Source of the DNA: CAYXZP01 sp964469485
GTDB lineage: Bacteria > Desulfobacterota > Binatia > UBA1149 > CAYXZP01
Assembly (NCBI GenBank): GCA_964469485.1
Contig: CAYXZP010000005.1
Span: 1 to 60,107 of the forward strand
DNA length: 60,107 nucleotides
Direction of reading: 5' to 3'
The translations under genes were made by a program, and so were the position numbers. A model generated the notes under the pieces. That model did not search any database. It had not been told where the DNA came from and saw only the letters and a list, made by a program, of their open reading frames with translations. Of the stretch, positions 18,087 through 27,056 are shown in pieces; within the stretch, counting starts at the first letter, position 1, and every line of letters begins with the position of its first letter.

Positions 18087-19691
18087 ATGAGCCCAGCGAG
18101 CGGCCAGGCAAGCGGGGCGCTCCTTCTCGCCGCGGCCTTTTTGCTCGCGGCCCCGGCCCACGCCGAGATCAGCGTCGAGGAACGGACCTTCGTCGACAGC
18201 AGCCGCTCGACGCCCGCCAACGGGAACTACCAGGGCGCGCCCGACCGCACCCTTCCGACGCTCGTGTGGACGCCCGACAGTTCGTGCACGGCGAGCGGAC
18301 GCTGCCAGCCCTACCCCTTGTTGCTCATGGCCCACGGCATGTCGGGACTGCCCGAAGCTTTCGATGCCTTCGCGCGCACGATGGCCGAGGGCGGATACGT
18401 GGTCGCCGCGCCGGCCTTTCCGCTAACCAACGCCGATGCGCCCGGTGGTTCGCAAAGCGGCTTCCCCGACACTGTTCGCCAACCCGATGATCTGGTCTTC
18501 GTCGCGGCCCGCTTGCAGGCGGCAACGGCCGACCCGGCCGACAGCCTGTACGGGCGCATCGACGCTGCTTCGGTCTCGGCGCTCGGGGTATCGCTCGGCG
18601 GTTCCACGGTCGAGGCCCTGGCGCACACAGACTGCTGCGACGCTCTCGAACTGGACGCCGCCGTGTTGGCCGGAACCTACACGGGGATACTGCAGATGTT
18701 CGGCGGGCAGCTGCACTCGGATGGCCCGACCACGCTGGTGCTGCACGGCACGGCCGATGAGCTCATCCCCTTCTCGACCGTACCCGGACTTCTCCGGATT
18801 CTGCCGGTCCCACGCTTCTTGGTCGGCATAAAGGACGCCGAGCACGACGACTATGTGGACAGCCAGACCGAACCCGCCACTGCCGGTCGCGCCGCGGCTG
18901 AGCTTGCCACGCTTGCCCTCCTCGACTGGAAGGTCCGCGGCGAGGAAACGCCTTTCACCGACGCCATGGAATCGCTGGCCGGCCAGGACCATACGGTGGT
19001 CATAGAGCAGTGCCTGGCCGCCGGCGGCGACTGCGCGCCGGCCTGCACGGCTGTTGCCTGGAGCCAGACGCCGGCCTCGCCCCCCGACCAGCGTCCCTCG
19101 CGCGCGATGGTCAAGGTCAGGGGACTCGACCGGCCCGGGCGGGCCAAGCTGGTAGCCAAGGGATTCTTCAACCCGGCCGGCGGCACCGGTGCCGTGGACC
19201 CGGCAGCCGACGGCATACACCTCCGCCTGGGCCTCAACGGCGAGGTCGTATACGACGTCAACGTACCGGCCGGCCCGCTTTGTTCCTCACGAGGGGGCTG
19301 GACGGTCAAGAGCGGCGCCAAGCCGGTGTGGAAGTATCGCAATCGTTCTGGTGCCGTCGGGCCGCTTTGCGCCGAGGGTAGCGCCAAGGGTTTGGCAACG
19401 GTCGTCGTAAAGGATCTCCGTGCCACCTCCAAAAACGCGTTCCGTTACACCGTCAAGGTAAAGAAGACGGTGCTTGCCGGGACCGCCGCGGCCCCGTTGA
19501 CCGAGGTCAGCCTGGCCTTCGTGATGTCGGCCCAAGCCGAGCTCGGCATCCCATCGGCCGCGGCCGCGGCCGGGCACTGCGCCGTCGACCTCACCACCGG
19601 AGACCCCATCGCCGGGGCCGCGCCAAAGCCTTTTTGCAGCGTGAAAACTGCGGGCGCCGCTCTCAGCGCGATCTTCTGTAAAGGCCTCTAG
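18087..19691 (+). CDS. secreted alpha/beta hydrolase with C-terminal KY(K/R) module
   Basis: 534 residues with a signal peptide (to about residue 27, APAHAEI). The hydrolase domain spans about residues 28-300: oxyanion region LLLMAHGMSGL, nucleophile elbow ALGVSLGGST (Ser), acid in LVLHGTADELIPF (Asp) and His in KDAEHDDYV. It resembles dienelactone-hydrolase/PAF-acetylhydrolase-type or cutinase-like esterases; substrate unknown. Residues 330-534 form a module with Cys pairs and VWKYRNRSGAVGPLC, similar in layout to the C-terminus of the propeller protein at 15069-17252. Shine-Dalgarno GAGGGGAAG precedes the ATG. Its stop overlaps the convergent SDR by three bases. Confidence 0.84.
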   Translation: MSPASGQASGALLLAAAFLLAAPAHAEISVEERTFVDSSRSTPANGNYQGAPDRTLPTLVWTPDSSCTASGRCQPYPLLLMAHGMSGLPEAFDAFARTMAEGGYVVAAPAFPLTNADAPGGSQSGFPDTVRQPDDLVFVAARLQAATADPADSLYGRIDAASVSALGVSLGGSTVEALAHTDCCDALELDAAVLAGTYTGILQMFGGQLHSDGPTTLVLHGTADELIPFSTVPGLLRILPVPRFLVGIKDAEHDDYVDSQTEPATAGRAAAELATLALLDWKVRGEETPFTDAMESLAGQDHTVVIEQCLAAGGDCAPACTAVAWSQTPASPPDQRPSRAMVKVRGLDRPGRAKLVAKGFFNPAGGTGAVDPAADGIHLRLGLNGEVVYDVNVPAGPLCSSRGGWTVKSGAKPVWKYRNRSGAVGPLCAEGSAKGLATVVVKDLRATSKNAFRYTVKVKKTVLAGTAAAPLTEVSLAFVMSAQAELGIPSAAAAAGHCAVDLTTGDPIAGAAPKPFCSVKTAGAALSAIFCKGL

Positions 19692-20476
19692 CCCGTAGCG
19701 CGCTTGACACCGGCCCGGAAAAGGCCGGGCAGGAGCGCCTTGACGAGATAGGCGCCGGCGAGGGCGCGCGGATAGGTGATCGTGCGCTTGCCGCGTGCGA
19801 GCGCACCGATGGCCGCGTCGGCCAGCTGCGAGGCCTCGACCATAGAGCGCCTGGCGGCCCACGGCATCGCGGCCAGCGCCTCCTCGTCGAAGAAATCGGT
19901 TCGGACCGTGCCCGGGCAGACCGTCAGAACGTGGACGCCGGCCTCTTCGACCTCGACCGACAGCGATTCGGCAAGGCCGACGGTCGCAAACTTGGTGGCC
20001 GCGTAGCCGCTCTCACCCGGCGGCGCGATGCGGCCGGCCACCGAGGCCATGAAGACCAGCCAGCCCGAGCGCCGCTCCACCATCGAAGGCAGCAATGCCT
20101 TGGTCCAGTAAAGCGAACCGAAGTAGTTGGTCCGCATCATGCGCTCCATGTCGTCGAGTTCCCAGGCCAGCAAGCTTCGGTGGCGCCCGTAACCGGCGTT
20201 GTTGACCAAAAGGTCTACCTTGCCAAACTTCTCTATGGCGAAGGCCGCCGAGGCCTCGACCGCACGGCGGTCCGAGACGTCACAGGGGAGGACCAGCGCC
20301 CGGCCACCGCCGGCCTCTATATCGGCGGCCAGTTCTTCGAGAAGTTCGCTGCGGCGAGCTACCAGGGCGACCTGTGCGCCACGCGCGGCGATGCGAAGGG
20401 CCAGCTCGCGGCCTATGCCGCTCGATGCCCCCGTAACGACGGCCCCAAGGCCTTGGTAGCTCTTTAGCTTCGACAC
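19688..20476 (-). CDS. short-chain dehydrogenase/reductase (SDR)
   Basis: 262-residue classical SDR: cofactor motif VVTGASSGIGRE, NNAG, serine in FMASVAG and catalytic GYAATKFA (Y-x3-K). Start is GTG at 20474-20476 (VSKLKSYQGLG), four bases after the upstream SDR stop. Longer frames would run into that gene. The C-terminal extension after residue 210 (LAGAYLVKALLPGLFRAG) is hydrophobic and may touch the membrane, as in some acyl- or sterol-oxidising SDRs. The NADP/NAD preference is not clear (ARRSE after the second beta strand suggests NADP). Operon partner of the SDR at 20481-21251. Confidence 0.88.
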   Translation of the reverse strand: MSKLKSYQGLGAVVTGASSGIGRELALRIAARGAQVALVARRSELLEELAADIEAGGGRALVLPCDVSDRRAVEASAAFAIEKFGKVDLLVNNAGYGRHRSLLAWELDDMERMMRTNYFGSLYWTKALLPSMVERRSGWLVFMASVAGRIAPPGESGYAATKFATVGLAESLSVEVEEAGVHVLTVCPGTVRTDFFDEEALAAMPWAARRSMVEASQLADAAIGALARGKRTITYPRALAGAYLVKALLPGLFRAGVKRATG

Positions 20477-20480
20477 GATC

Positions 20481-21251
20481 TCAGAGTTCGTAGCCGCCGC
20501 CGGGCGCGCGTTTCCAAGCGCCGGCGGCGTGGTTACCGCCGTCCACGTGGATGACGGTCCCGGTGATAAAGCGCGAGGCGTCGCTGGCCAGGAACAGAGC
20601 CGCCTGAGCGACGTCCTCCGGCCGGCCCTCGTAGGGCAGCGGGCGCGGTATCTCGGCCGGCCCGTACTGCTCGAGACCGGGCGTGGGAATGGCGTCGGGA
20701 GCAATGGCGTTGACCCGGATGCTGCGGCCGGCAAGCTCGAGGGCAAGGGTCTTGGCGAGGTTCTCCTGTGCGGCCTTCATCGCGGAATAAATTGCGTAGC
20801 CCGGGCCGGCCCGGTGAGCCTCTATGGAGGTGATGTTGATTATGGAGCCGCCGCCCTCGGGCATCAGCGGAACCACCGCGCGTATCATCGCCGTCACGCT
20901 CGTGAAGTTCTCGCGAACGAGCGCGTCCTCGCCCTTTTCGTTGACGTCCATGAAGTCGGCAACGAAGCCGCCGCCGGCGTTGTTCACCAGAACGTCGAGT
21001 TTGCCCGCCTCGGCGGCCGTCTCGGCGACAAAGGCGGCCGTGGCCTCGCCGTCGCGAACATCGAGCAGGGCCACGATCGCTTTGCGGCCACACGCTTCTA
21101 TGTCCGTTGCCGTGGCACGGAGCCCATCGGCGTCGCGGTCGCAGATGGCAAGGTCGGCGCCGGCCTCGGCGAAGAGCCGGGCTATGGCCGCGCCTATGCC
21201 CTGGGCTGCGCCCGTGACCAGCGCGGTTCGTTCTTTGAGTGACAGTTCCAT
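20481..21251 (-). CDS. short-chain dehydrogenase/reductase (SDR)
   Basis: 256-residue SDR: LVTGAAQGIGAAIARLF, NNAGGG, ITSIEAH (Ser) and YAIYSAMKAA (Y-x3-K). The C-terminal HVDGGNHAAG is typical of classical SDRs. Aspartate after beta-2 (AICDRDADG) suggests NAD(H). Start is ATG at 21249-21251 (MELSLKERTALVTG); an upstream in-frame ATG at 21281 would put the start further into the divergent interval. The thiolase-like gene is divergent (GTG 21330), leaving 78 bases that hold both promoters; no clear dyad is seen there. Confidence 0.9.
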   Translation of the reverse strand: MELSLKERTALVTGAAQGIGAAIARLFAEAGADLAICDRDADGLRATATDIEACGRKAIVALLDVRDGEATAAFVAETAAEAGKLDVLVNNAGGGFVADFMDVNEKGEDALVRENFTSVTAMIRAVVPLMPEGGGSIINITSIEAHRAGPGYAIYSAMKAAQENLAKTLALELAGRSIRVNAIAPDAIPTPGLEQYGPAEIPRPLPYEGRPEDVAQAALFLASDASRFITGTVIHVDGGNHAAGAWKRAPGGGYEL

Positions 21252-21329
21252 GGTTGCGTTGTGCGACGCGGAGGCTATCATGCCCTCGCGGATGCGTCAC
21301 GCCGGCAGCTGTGGCAATCTTCACCACTC

Positions 21330-22535
21330 GTGGCCGAGCGTCTGACAGACTGGGGACGGGCAACCGAGTTCGACAACATCCGGGGCCGGGTCGCGATCTG
21401 CGGCATAGGCGAGGCCGACCACAGCAAGGCTTCGGGACGAAGCTCGGAGGAGATAGCCGCCGAAGCCATAGGGCGGGCCATAGATGACGCCGGCCTCGAG
21501 CCGGCCGACATAGACGGCATCATGTTCCCCGGCGGCATGGCAGAGGCCTTCGATGCCCCGGCCTTCCACCGCGCCTTCGGAACCGACCATGAGATGTTCG
21601 AGTCCGGCCGCGGCGGCGCCATGGTCTGGGCTGCGACCGCGCCGGCCGTGGCCGCACGCGCGCTGGCCGATGGAAAGGCCCGTTACATCGTAAACGCCTT
21701 CGCCGTGGCCTGGGCCAGTGAGCGCTCGAACATGACGGGCGGACCCGGGCAGTTTCACGCCGGCGATGTCTTCAAAGCCAATCTCGAGGCGCCCTTCGGT
21801 TGGTTCCCGCAACCGGTCTACTTCGCGACCATCGCGCGCCGGCACATGCACGAGTTCGGAACCACCGAGGAACAACTCGGTGCGATCGCGGTAACATGCC
21901 GGCGCCACGCCAACCTCACCCCTTCGGCCGTGATGCACGAAAGGAAGCTCACGCTTGCCGAGTACATGTCACGACCCATGCTGGCCGACCCGCTGCGGGT
22001 GGAGGACTGCTGTCTGATCTCGGACGGGGGGGCGGCCTTCATCATGACGACGGCCGAAAGGGCCCGCGATCTACGCCAGCCGGCGGCGATAGTGGAGGGC
22101 ATCGGCGAGGGCGTCTCCGACACGGGTCTTTACTGGGGCCAGCAGCCGGCCTTCACCTCCACCCCGCAGGTGTTCTCGGCACCGGCGGCCTTCCGTATGG
22201 CCGGAATAGCGCCCGGCGATGTCGATGTCCTGGCCCTCTATGATCCCTTCACGATAGTCGCCCTCCTGCAGATCGAGGACATGGGTTTTTGCGACAAGGG
22301 CGAGGCCGGGACTCTGGCAGACTCGGGCGCCCTCGACTTCGACTCGGGCCGTCTTCCCTATAACACCCACGGCGGTCTGCTCTCGCACGCTTACGTGCTC
22401 GGAAGCGCCCACGTCGTCGAGCTGGTCCGCCAGCTGCGCGGCCAGGCCCGGGCCCAGGTCGACGGCGCCCGTCTTGCCGTCTACGGCGGCTACACCGGCC
22501 ATCTGGCGAGCACGCTGGTGCTCGGGAGAGCCTAA
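21330..22535 (+). CDS. thiolase-fold protein, Ltp2-like (non-Cys), partner of DUF35
   Basis: 401-residue thiolase-superfamily protein of the SCP-x/Ltp type. The usual nucleophile motif CASG is absent: the matching segment reads FESGRGGAMVWAAT. The rest is intact: LYDPFTIVALLQIEDMGFC, NTHGGLLSHAY and YGGYTGHLAS. The adjacent gene is a DUF35 protein with zinc ribbon. This is the arrangement of Ltp2-DUF35 retro-aldolases, which cleave beta-hydroxyacyl-CoA side chains in steroid breakdown, so C-C cleavage rather than thiolysis is the best inference. Start is GTG 21330 (VAERLTDWGRATEFD); an open frame back to 21261 exists but has no support. Confidence 0.8.
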   Translation: MAERLTDWGRATEFDNIRGRVAICGIGEADHSKASGRSSEEIAAEAIGRAIDDAGLEPADIDGIMFPGGMAEAFDAPAFHRAFGTDHEMFESGRGGAMVWAATAPAVAARALADGKARYIVNAFAVAWASERSNMTGGPGQFHAGDVFKANLEAPFGWFPQPVYFATIARRHMHEFGTTEEQLGAIAVTCRRHANLTPSAVMHERKLTLAEYMSRPMLADPLRVEDCCLISDGGAAFIMTTAERARDLRQPAAIVEGIGEGVSDTGLYWGQQPAFTSTPQVFSAPAAFRMAGIAPGDVDVLALYDPFTIVALLQIEDMGFCDKGEAGTLADSGALDFDSGRLPYNTHGGLLSHAYVLGSAHVVELVRQLRGQARAQVDGARLAVYGGYTGHLASTLVLGRA

Positions 22536-22961
22536 GTGGCCTTTCCGCTGCCGGACACCGATGCGCCGGAAACCCGCGAGTTCTGGGCGGCGGCTGCCCA
22601 AAGCAGGCTCGTGGTCCCGCGCTGCAACGGCTGCGGCAAGTGGAACTGGTACCCACGTGAGGCCTGTACGGGATGCGGCGGGACCGAGATGCCGTGGACA
22701 GAGGCCAGCGGGCGCGGACGTCTGTTCTCGTGGACGGTTGTCCGCCACCGCCTACTTGCGGCCTACCAACCCATGATCCCCTACACCACCGGGATCGTGA
22801 CGCTCGAGGAGGACGAGACCGTTAGAATAGTAACGACCATAGTCGACGCCGACCCGGACGATCTTCTGATCGGCATAGACATGTGCGTGGTGTTCCGACC
22901 GCTTGCGATCGATGGCGCCGCGGACGGGCTGCTTGCCCCAATGTTCGCCCCCGCGCTATAG
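22536..22961 (+). CDS. DUF35/OB-fold zinc-ribbon protein
   Basis: 141 residues. Zinc ribbon PRCNGCGKWNWYPREACTGC (CxxC...CxxC) followed by an OB-fold. GTG start directly abuts the thiolase stop (TAAGTG), as in the Ltp2-DUF35 complexes where this domain binds the acyl-CoA and completes the aldolase. Expected to form a heteromer with the product of 21330-22535. The amidohydrolase follows after seven bases. Confidence 0.88.
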   Translation: MAFPLPDTDAPETREFWAAAAQSRLVVPRCNGCGKWNWYPREACTGCGGTEMPWTEASGRGRLFSWTVVRHRLLAAYQPMIPYTTGIVTLEEDETVRIVTTIVDADPDDLLIGIDMCVVFRPLAIDGAADGLLAPMFAPAL

Positions 22962-22968
22962 GACGCAG

Positions 22969-24153
22969 GTGGACGGACTCTTTCGCGACTACGCCAGCAT
23001 CGATTACCCCATCATCGATTCCGACTCGCACGTGAACGAGCCGGCCGATCTGTGGCAGCAGAGCGTTCCGGCCTCTCTCAAGCAGCGCGCCCCGCGCGTA
23101 GAAAGTGGCGAGAACGGAGACATCTGGGTATTCGACAACGGTCGGGAGAAGTGGCCCTTGGGGCTTACGGCCGTGGCCGGACTCAGCTACTTCGACTACC
23201 GGGTGACCGGGCTCACCTACGACACCATCCGGCCGGGCAGCTTCGACACCGAGGCCCGTCTCAAGGACATGGACGCCGACGGCATCCACGCCCAAGTGCT
23301 CTATCCGAGCATCACGCTCAAGGGCGCGCGCATCTACGGGGACGACCGTGAGCTGCAGCTGGCCTGCGTCGAGGCCTACAACGATTGGCTGTTGTCATTT
23401 TGCGGGGGCTCGGCCGGCCGCCTCATACCCCAGGCCATCATCCCGACCACCGGCATAGAGGACGCCTGCCGAACGCTCGAAACAGCGATGAAGAAGGGGC
23501 ATCGCGGCGTCGTGATCTCGGCCTTTCCCAACGGCAGCCTCGACCCCCTCGAAGAGGATGACCGTTTCTGGTCACTGGCCGAGGAGGGCCGGGTGCCCAT
23601 CGCCGTTCACATCGGCGGCTTCATCCGCGAGGACCTCACCAAGCGCCGCAAGATGACCTGGACCTCGCTTGCCTTCGTCGGTATGGCCGCGCTCACCAAG
23701 GCCGGTGGTCAGACACTGCCGGCGGTCTGCGACATCCTGTTCTCGGGTATCTTCGAAAAGCACCCCGCTCTCGAAATAGTGCTGGTCGAGTCCAACATCG
23801 GTTGGATACCGAGCCTGCTCGAACAGTCCGACGACATGTTCATGCGCTTCCGTTGGTACACCGGGGCCGTCGAGGAGCAGACCGAGATGCCGAGCGAGAT
23901 CTTCCGCCGTAACTTCTGGGCCACCTTCATGATCGACACCGTCGGCATGGACCTGCTCCACCGCATGAACGTGCGACACCTGATGTGGTCGACCGACTAC
24001 CCGCACAGCGGCACCGACTGGCCCAACTCGCGGCTCACCATCGAACGGGTGTTCCGCGACGTGCCCGACGAGGACGTCAAGCTCATGCTCCACACCAACT
24101 GCAAGGAAATCTACGGGCTCGACCACATTCCCGGCACGCGCAACGGCGCCTGA
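22969..24153 (+). CDS. amidohydrolase-family (PF04909-type) metal-dependent hydrolase
   Basis: 394-residue TIM-barrel hydrolase. Motifs: YPIIDSDSHVNEPADLW (metal-site D-x-H near residue 17), AVHIGG, VLVESNIGWIPSLLEQ and STDYPHSGTDWPNS (Asp-His near residue 350). This subfamily includes decarboxylases and C-C hydrolases acting on ring-cleavage or heterocyclic products as well as amide hydrolases. The reaction here is not visible. Start is GTG 22969 (VDGLFRDYASIDYP), seven bases after the DUF35 stop; the ORF extends back but into DUF35. Third gene of the thiolase-DUF35 operon. Paralogous to genes at 24163 and 30493. Confidence 0.86.
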   Translation: MDGLFRDYASIDYPIIDSDSHVNEPADLWQQSVPASLKQRAPRVESGENGDIWVFDNGREKWPLGLTAVAGLSYFDYRVTGLTYDTIRPGSFDTEARLKDMDADGIHAQVLYPSITLKGARIYGDDRELQLACVEAYNDWLLSFCGGSAGRLIPQAIIPTTGIEDACRTLETAMKKGHRGVVISAFPNGSLDPLEEDDRFWSLAEEGRVPIAVHIGGFIREDLTKRRKMTWTSLAFVGMAALTKAGGQTLPAVCDILFSGIFEKHPALEIVLVESNIGWIPSLLEQSDDMFMRFRWYTGAVEEQTEMPSEIFRRNFWATFMIDTVGMDLLHRMNVRHLMWSTDYPHSGTDWPNSRLTIERVFRDVPDEDVKLMLHTNCKEIYGLDHIPGTRNGA

Positions 24154-24162
24154 CCGGGCCTG

Positions 24163-25239
24163 CTAGACCAGGCCGTAAAAGCGTGAGGCGTTCGTACCGA
24201 GTATCGCCGCCCTTGTGTCTTCGTCGATGTCGCTGCGCTTGCGAAGCGGGCGGGAGCTTTCGGGAAACTCGCTGTCCCAGTGGGGGTAGTCGCTGGCGTA
24301 CATGATGAAGTCACGGCCAAGTTCCTCGACGACGGCCGGTAGCATCGCCTCCTCGGGCTCGCAGCTGACCCATATCTGTCCGCGCTCCAAGTATTCCCGC
24401 GGCGGACGCTTCCAACCGCGCTCTATCCAGTCGCCACGCTTTTCGAAGTGCTCGTGCATGCGCTCGAGGAAGTAAGGCGCCCAACTTACACCCGCCTCCA
24501 GAAAGGCCACGCGGAGCCCCGGGTGGCGTTCGAACACACCGCCGCTCACCAGCGCCGTCATCGCGGTCATCTGGTCGAAGGGAAAGCTGATGCAGTGCAC
24601 CTGTATGTAGTTGTCGAAACGGTCCACGCCGATCTTGGGCAGGTGTACCCCCGGCGCACCGTGGATGCCGAGCGGCAGGTCGAGCTCGGCGGCGGCGCGG
24701 TAGAAGGAATCGAGGTCGGCGTGGTCGAGGTTACGCACCTTGAGGGCCGGCGGTACCATGACCGCGACCAGGCCCGCTTCCTTGATGCCGGCGAGCATCG
24801 CCACCGAACGGTCCACGTCCTCGATGGGAACCACCCCGACGCCGAACAGACGGCCCTTCGAATCACGGCACCAGTCGGCGACGAAACCGTTGTAGAGCGT
24901 GGCGAACTCGGCCGCGAAACCGGCGTCCTCGAAGCCCGGGATGGCGATACCGAGGCTGGGGTAGAGCACCATACGGTCTATGCCCTCGCGGTCGGCATCG
25001 CCGAGCATGCCCGCCACCGTCGTCGGGTCGATACCGTCGGCGGTATTCAGCGAATTGGCCGGTGGGCAACCGGCACCCGGACCCGTGGGCTCGGGGTAGC
25101 GGCGCCCCTCGATGGTGATGCCGGGCATGCCGCCGTCAGCCTCGGCAATGCGGACCTTGTCGGGCCAGCGCTCGAGGGCTTGGATGGCGAACGGGGCGCC
25201 CTCGATCATGTGGGCATCGGCGTCGACTACCAGTGCCAC
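24163..25239 (-). CDS. amidohydrolase-family (PF04909-type) hydrolase
   Basis: 358 residues. VVDADAHMIEG (metal-site D-x-H), GIHGAPGVH, VAFLEAGVSWAPYFLERM and YASDYPHWDSEFPES, then the C-terminal AILGTNASRFYGL. GTG start at 25237-25239, two bases after the stop of the upstream D-aminoacylase-like gene, so an operon. Convergent with the amidohydrolase ending at 24153, nine bases away. This subfamily covers decarboxylases and hydrolases and needs one or two divalent metals. Substrate unknown. Confidence 0.87.
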   Translation of the reverse strand: MALVVDADAHMIEGAPFAIQALERWPDKVRIAEADGGMPGITIEGRRYPEPTGPGAGCPPANSLNTADGIDPTTVAGMLGDADREGIDRMVLYPSLGIAIPGFEDAGFAAEFATLYNGFVADWCRDSKGRLFGVGVVPIEDVDRSVAMLAGIKEAGLVAVMVPPALKVRNLDHADLDSFYRAAAELDLPLGIHGAPGVHLPKIGVDRFDNYIQVHCISFPFDQMTAMTALVSGGVFERHPGLRVAFLEAGVSWAPYFLERMHEHFEKRGDWIERGWKRPPREYLERGQIWVSCEPEEAMLPAVVEELGRDFIMYASDYPHWDSEFPESSRPLRKRSDIDEDTRAAILGTNASRFYGLV

Positions 25240-25241
25240 GT

Positions 25242-26972
25242 TCAGGCCGAAGCGCGCACCGTCTCGGTATCGGTCCCCGACCTGAGTACACGGCCCTCCC
25301 GCTCACCGGTAAGCTCGCCCGCGCGCACGGCCTCCGTGCCGCCGACGATGACATGCTCGATGCCGTCGGCCTCGGCGTAGAGGCGGGCGGCGTCGGCGGG
25401 CAGGTCCGAGCGGGTGTGCAGCTCGCGGGGACCTATGGTCTCGGGGTCGAAGACGCAGACATCCGCGGTCCAACCCTCGGCCAGACGGCCGCGACCTTTG
25501 AGACCGTAGAGGCGGGCCGGCACATCGGTCAGCTGGCGCACCGCGTCCTCGAGACCGATAAGACCTCTGTCGCGACGGCCCGGGCCGAGCAGCGCGGTCG
25601 GGCAAGCGAAGGTGTCTATCATGTCGAGGTGCGCACCGGCATCCGAGCCACCGACCACGACACGCTCGTCTTGCCACACCTCGGCGCGAAGTTTCCAGCT
25701 CTCCTCATCGTCGCCGGGTATGAACGGCGAGAACGATGTCCGCATGTCCTCGTCCAGCGAGAGGTCGCAGAACATGTCGAAAGGCGTCTTGCCGCGTTCG
25801 GCGGCGACCTCGCCGAGATTGCGGCCGGTAAGACCTTCGTTGCCCGCGTTGAAGGTCTCGGCGATGGTCATGTTCTCCCAGATCGCCAGGAAACCGATGG
25901 GGCCGGCCTCGGGCGACTTGGCGCCGGCCTCGAGACGCTGGCGGGTGCCGGGGTCGGCGAAGGCCCGGCGGCGCTCGTCCATGGGGAGTGCGAGCACGGG
26001 AGCCCACTCGGGAAGAACATCAAAGATAAAACCGCTGGTAAGGTTGAGGCGCAGCGACATTGTCTGCGGAAGGCTGAGCGCAACGACCCGTCCGCCGTTG
26101 GCCGCGGCGTAATCGGATGCCTCGAGCTGTCGGCGGTACATGTCGGGCATGAAGGACTGCACCGTAAGAACGTTCCAGTTGAGCGGACGGTCGGCCTCGC
26201 GAGACATCGAGGCCATGAGGGCCTGTATATCCTCACTGAACTCACCGACCGCGGGTATGAACTCGAGCGTGGTGCCCTCGTGCCGACCGGTGACGCGGCA
26301 AAGTCTGAGCAGTTCCTCGGGCTCTGCATGGCGTGAGGGCACGGGCTGGCCGTCGCCGTCGTTGTGGGTGGGAGCCCAGGTCGAGGAGAACCCGAGCCCG
26401 CCGCCATCGAGCGACTCGCCGAGCAGCGTCTCCATGGCCACAAGATCATCCTCGGTGGCCTTGCCTCCCACCGAACGCTCGCCCATTACGGCGCGCCGGA
26501 TGGCGCAGTGCCCGACCAGGAAGCCGGCGTTTATCGAAATGTTGCCCTCGAGCGCGTCGAGATAGTCGGCGAAGCTCCGCCAGTCCCAGGGACAGCCCTC
26601 GCGCAGGCTCTCCAGCGGCATACCTTCAACACGGGCGAGCATGTTCATGAGATAGTCGCCGCTGTCGTCGGTCAGCGGCGCGATGCTGAAGCCGCAGTTG
26701 CCACCCACCACGGTCGTCACGCCGTGGATCGAGGACGGGGTAAGGCCGCCGTCCCAGAAGACCTGGGCGTCGTAATGGGTGTGTATGTCGACGAAGCCGG
26801 GGGCCACGACCAGTCCCGTGGCATCGATGGTCTTGGCGGCGCCGTCCTTTATTTCGCCTATGGCGACTATGCGGCCGCCGGCAATCCCCAGATCGGCCGG
26901 GCGGCCGGCCGCACCGGTGCCGTCGATGACGGTGCCTCCTTTTATGACGCAGTCGAGCACGGGAGCCGGCAT
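25242..26972 (-). CDS. D-aminoacylase/amidohydrolase-3-like enzyme
   Basis: 576 residues. N-terminus MPAPVLDCVIKGGTVIDGTG and APGFVDIHTHYDAQV (the HTHYD metal motif), GGNCGFSIAPL, further HHWD-like metal-site stretches and SDAGAHLDMID near residue 480: the layout of N-acyl-D-amino-acid deacylases and other amidohydrolase-3 enzymes. The true substrate could equally be a lactam, hydantoin or acyl amide. ATG at 26970-26972 gives the conserved start; the frame extends to 27257 but overlaps the divergent SDR. Two bases upstream of the amidohydrolase at 25239, so co-transcribed with it. Confidence 0.87.
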   Translation of the reverse strand: MPAPVLDCVIKGGTVIDGTGAAGRPADLGIAGGRIVAIGEIKDGAAKTIDATGLVVAPGFVDIHTHYDAQVFWDGGLTPSSIHGVTTVVGGNCGFSIAPLTDDSGDYLMNMLARVEGMPLESLREGCPWDWRSFADYLDALEGNISINAGFLVGHCAIRRAVMGERSVGGKATEDDLVAMETLLGESLDGGGLGFSSTWAPTHNDGDGQPVPSRHAEPEELLRLCRVTGRHEGTTLEFIPAVGEFSEDIQALMASMSREADRPLNWNVLTVQSFMPDMYRRQLEASDYAAANGGRVVALSLPQTMSLRLNLTSGFIFDVLPEWAPVLALPMDERRRAFADPGTRQRLEAGAKSPEAGPIGFLAIWENMTIAETFNAGNEGLTGRNLGEVAAERGKTPFDMFCDLSLDEDMRTSFSPFIPGDDEESWKLRAEVWQDERVVVGGSDAGAHLDMIDTFACPTALLGPGRRDRGLIGLEDAVRQLTDVPARLYGLKGRGRLAEGWTADVCVFDPETIGPRELHTRSDLPADAARLYAEADGIEHVIVGGTEAVRAGELTGEREGRVLRSGTDTETVRASA

Positions 26973-27056
26973 CGTGATTTCTCGGCCATAGTCAGTCAAG
27001 TCCGCTGGACTCACCGCCCCGCGGCATACAACCTTGCCGGCCTCGAAGTTGGCCGA

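Noticed and set aside
24448..26336. Long + strand ORFs opposite the amidohydrolases
   Set aside because: Same reason: antisense to well-supported genes, no motifs.
26999..27011. Dyad AGTCC-GCT-GGACT in the 26973-27056 divergent interval
   Set aside because: Single occurrence and no regulator beside it; may be a local operator, but chance is hard to exclude.
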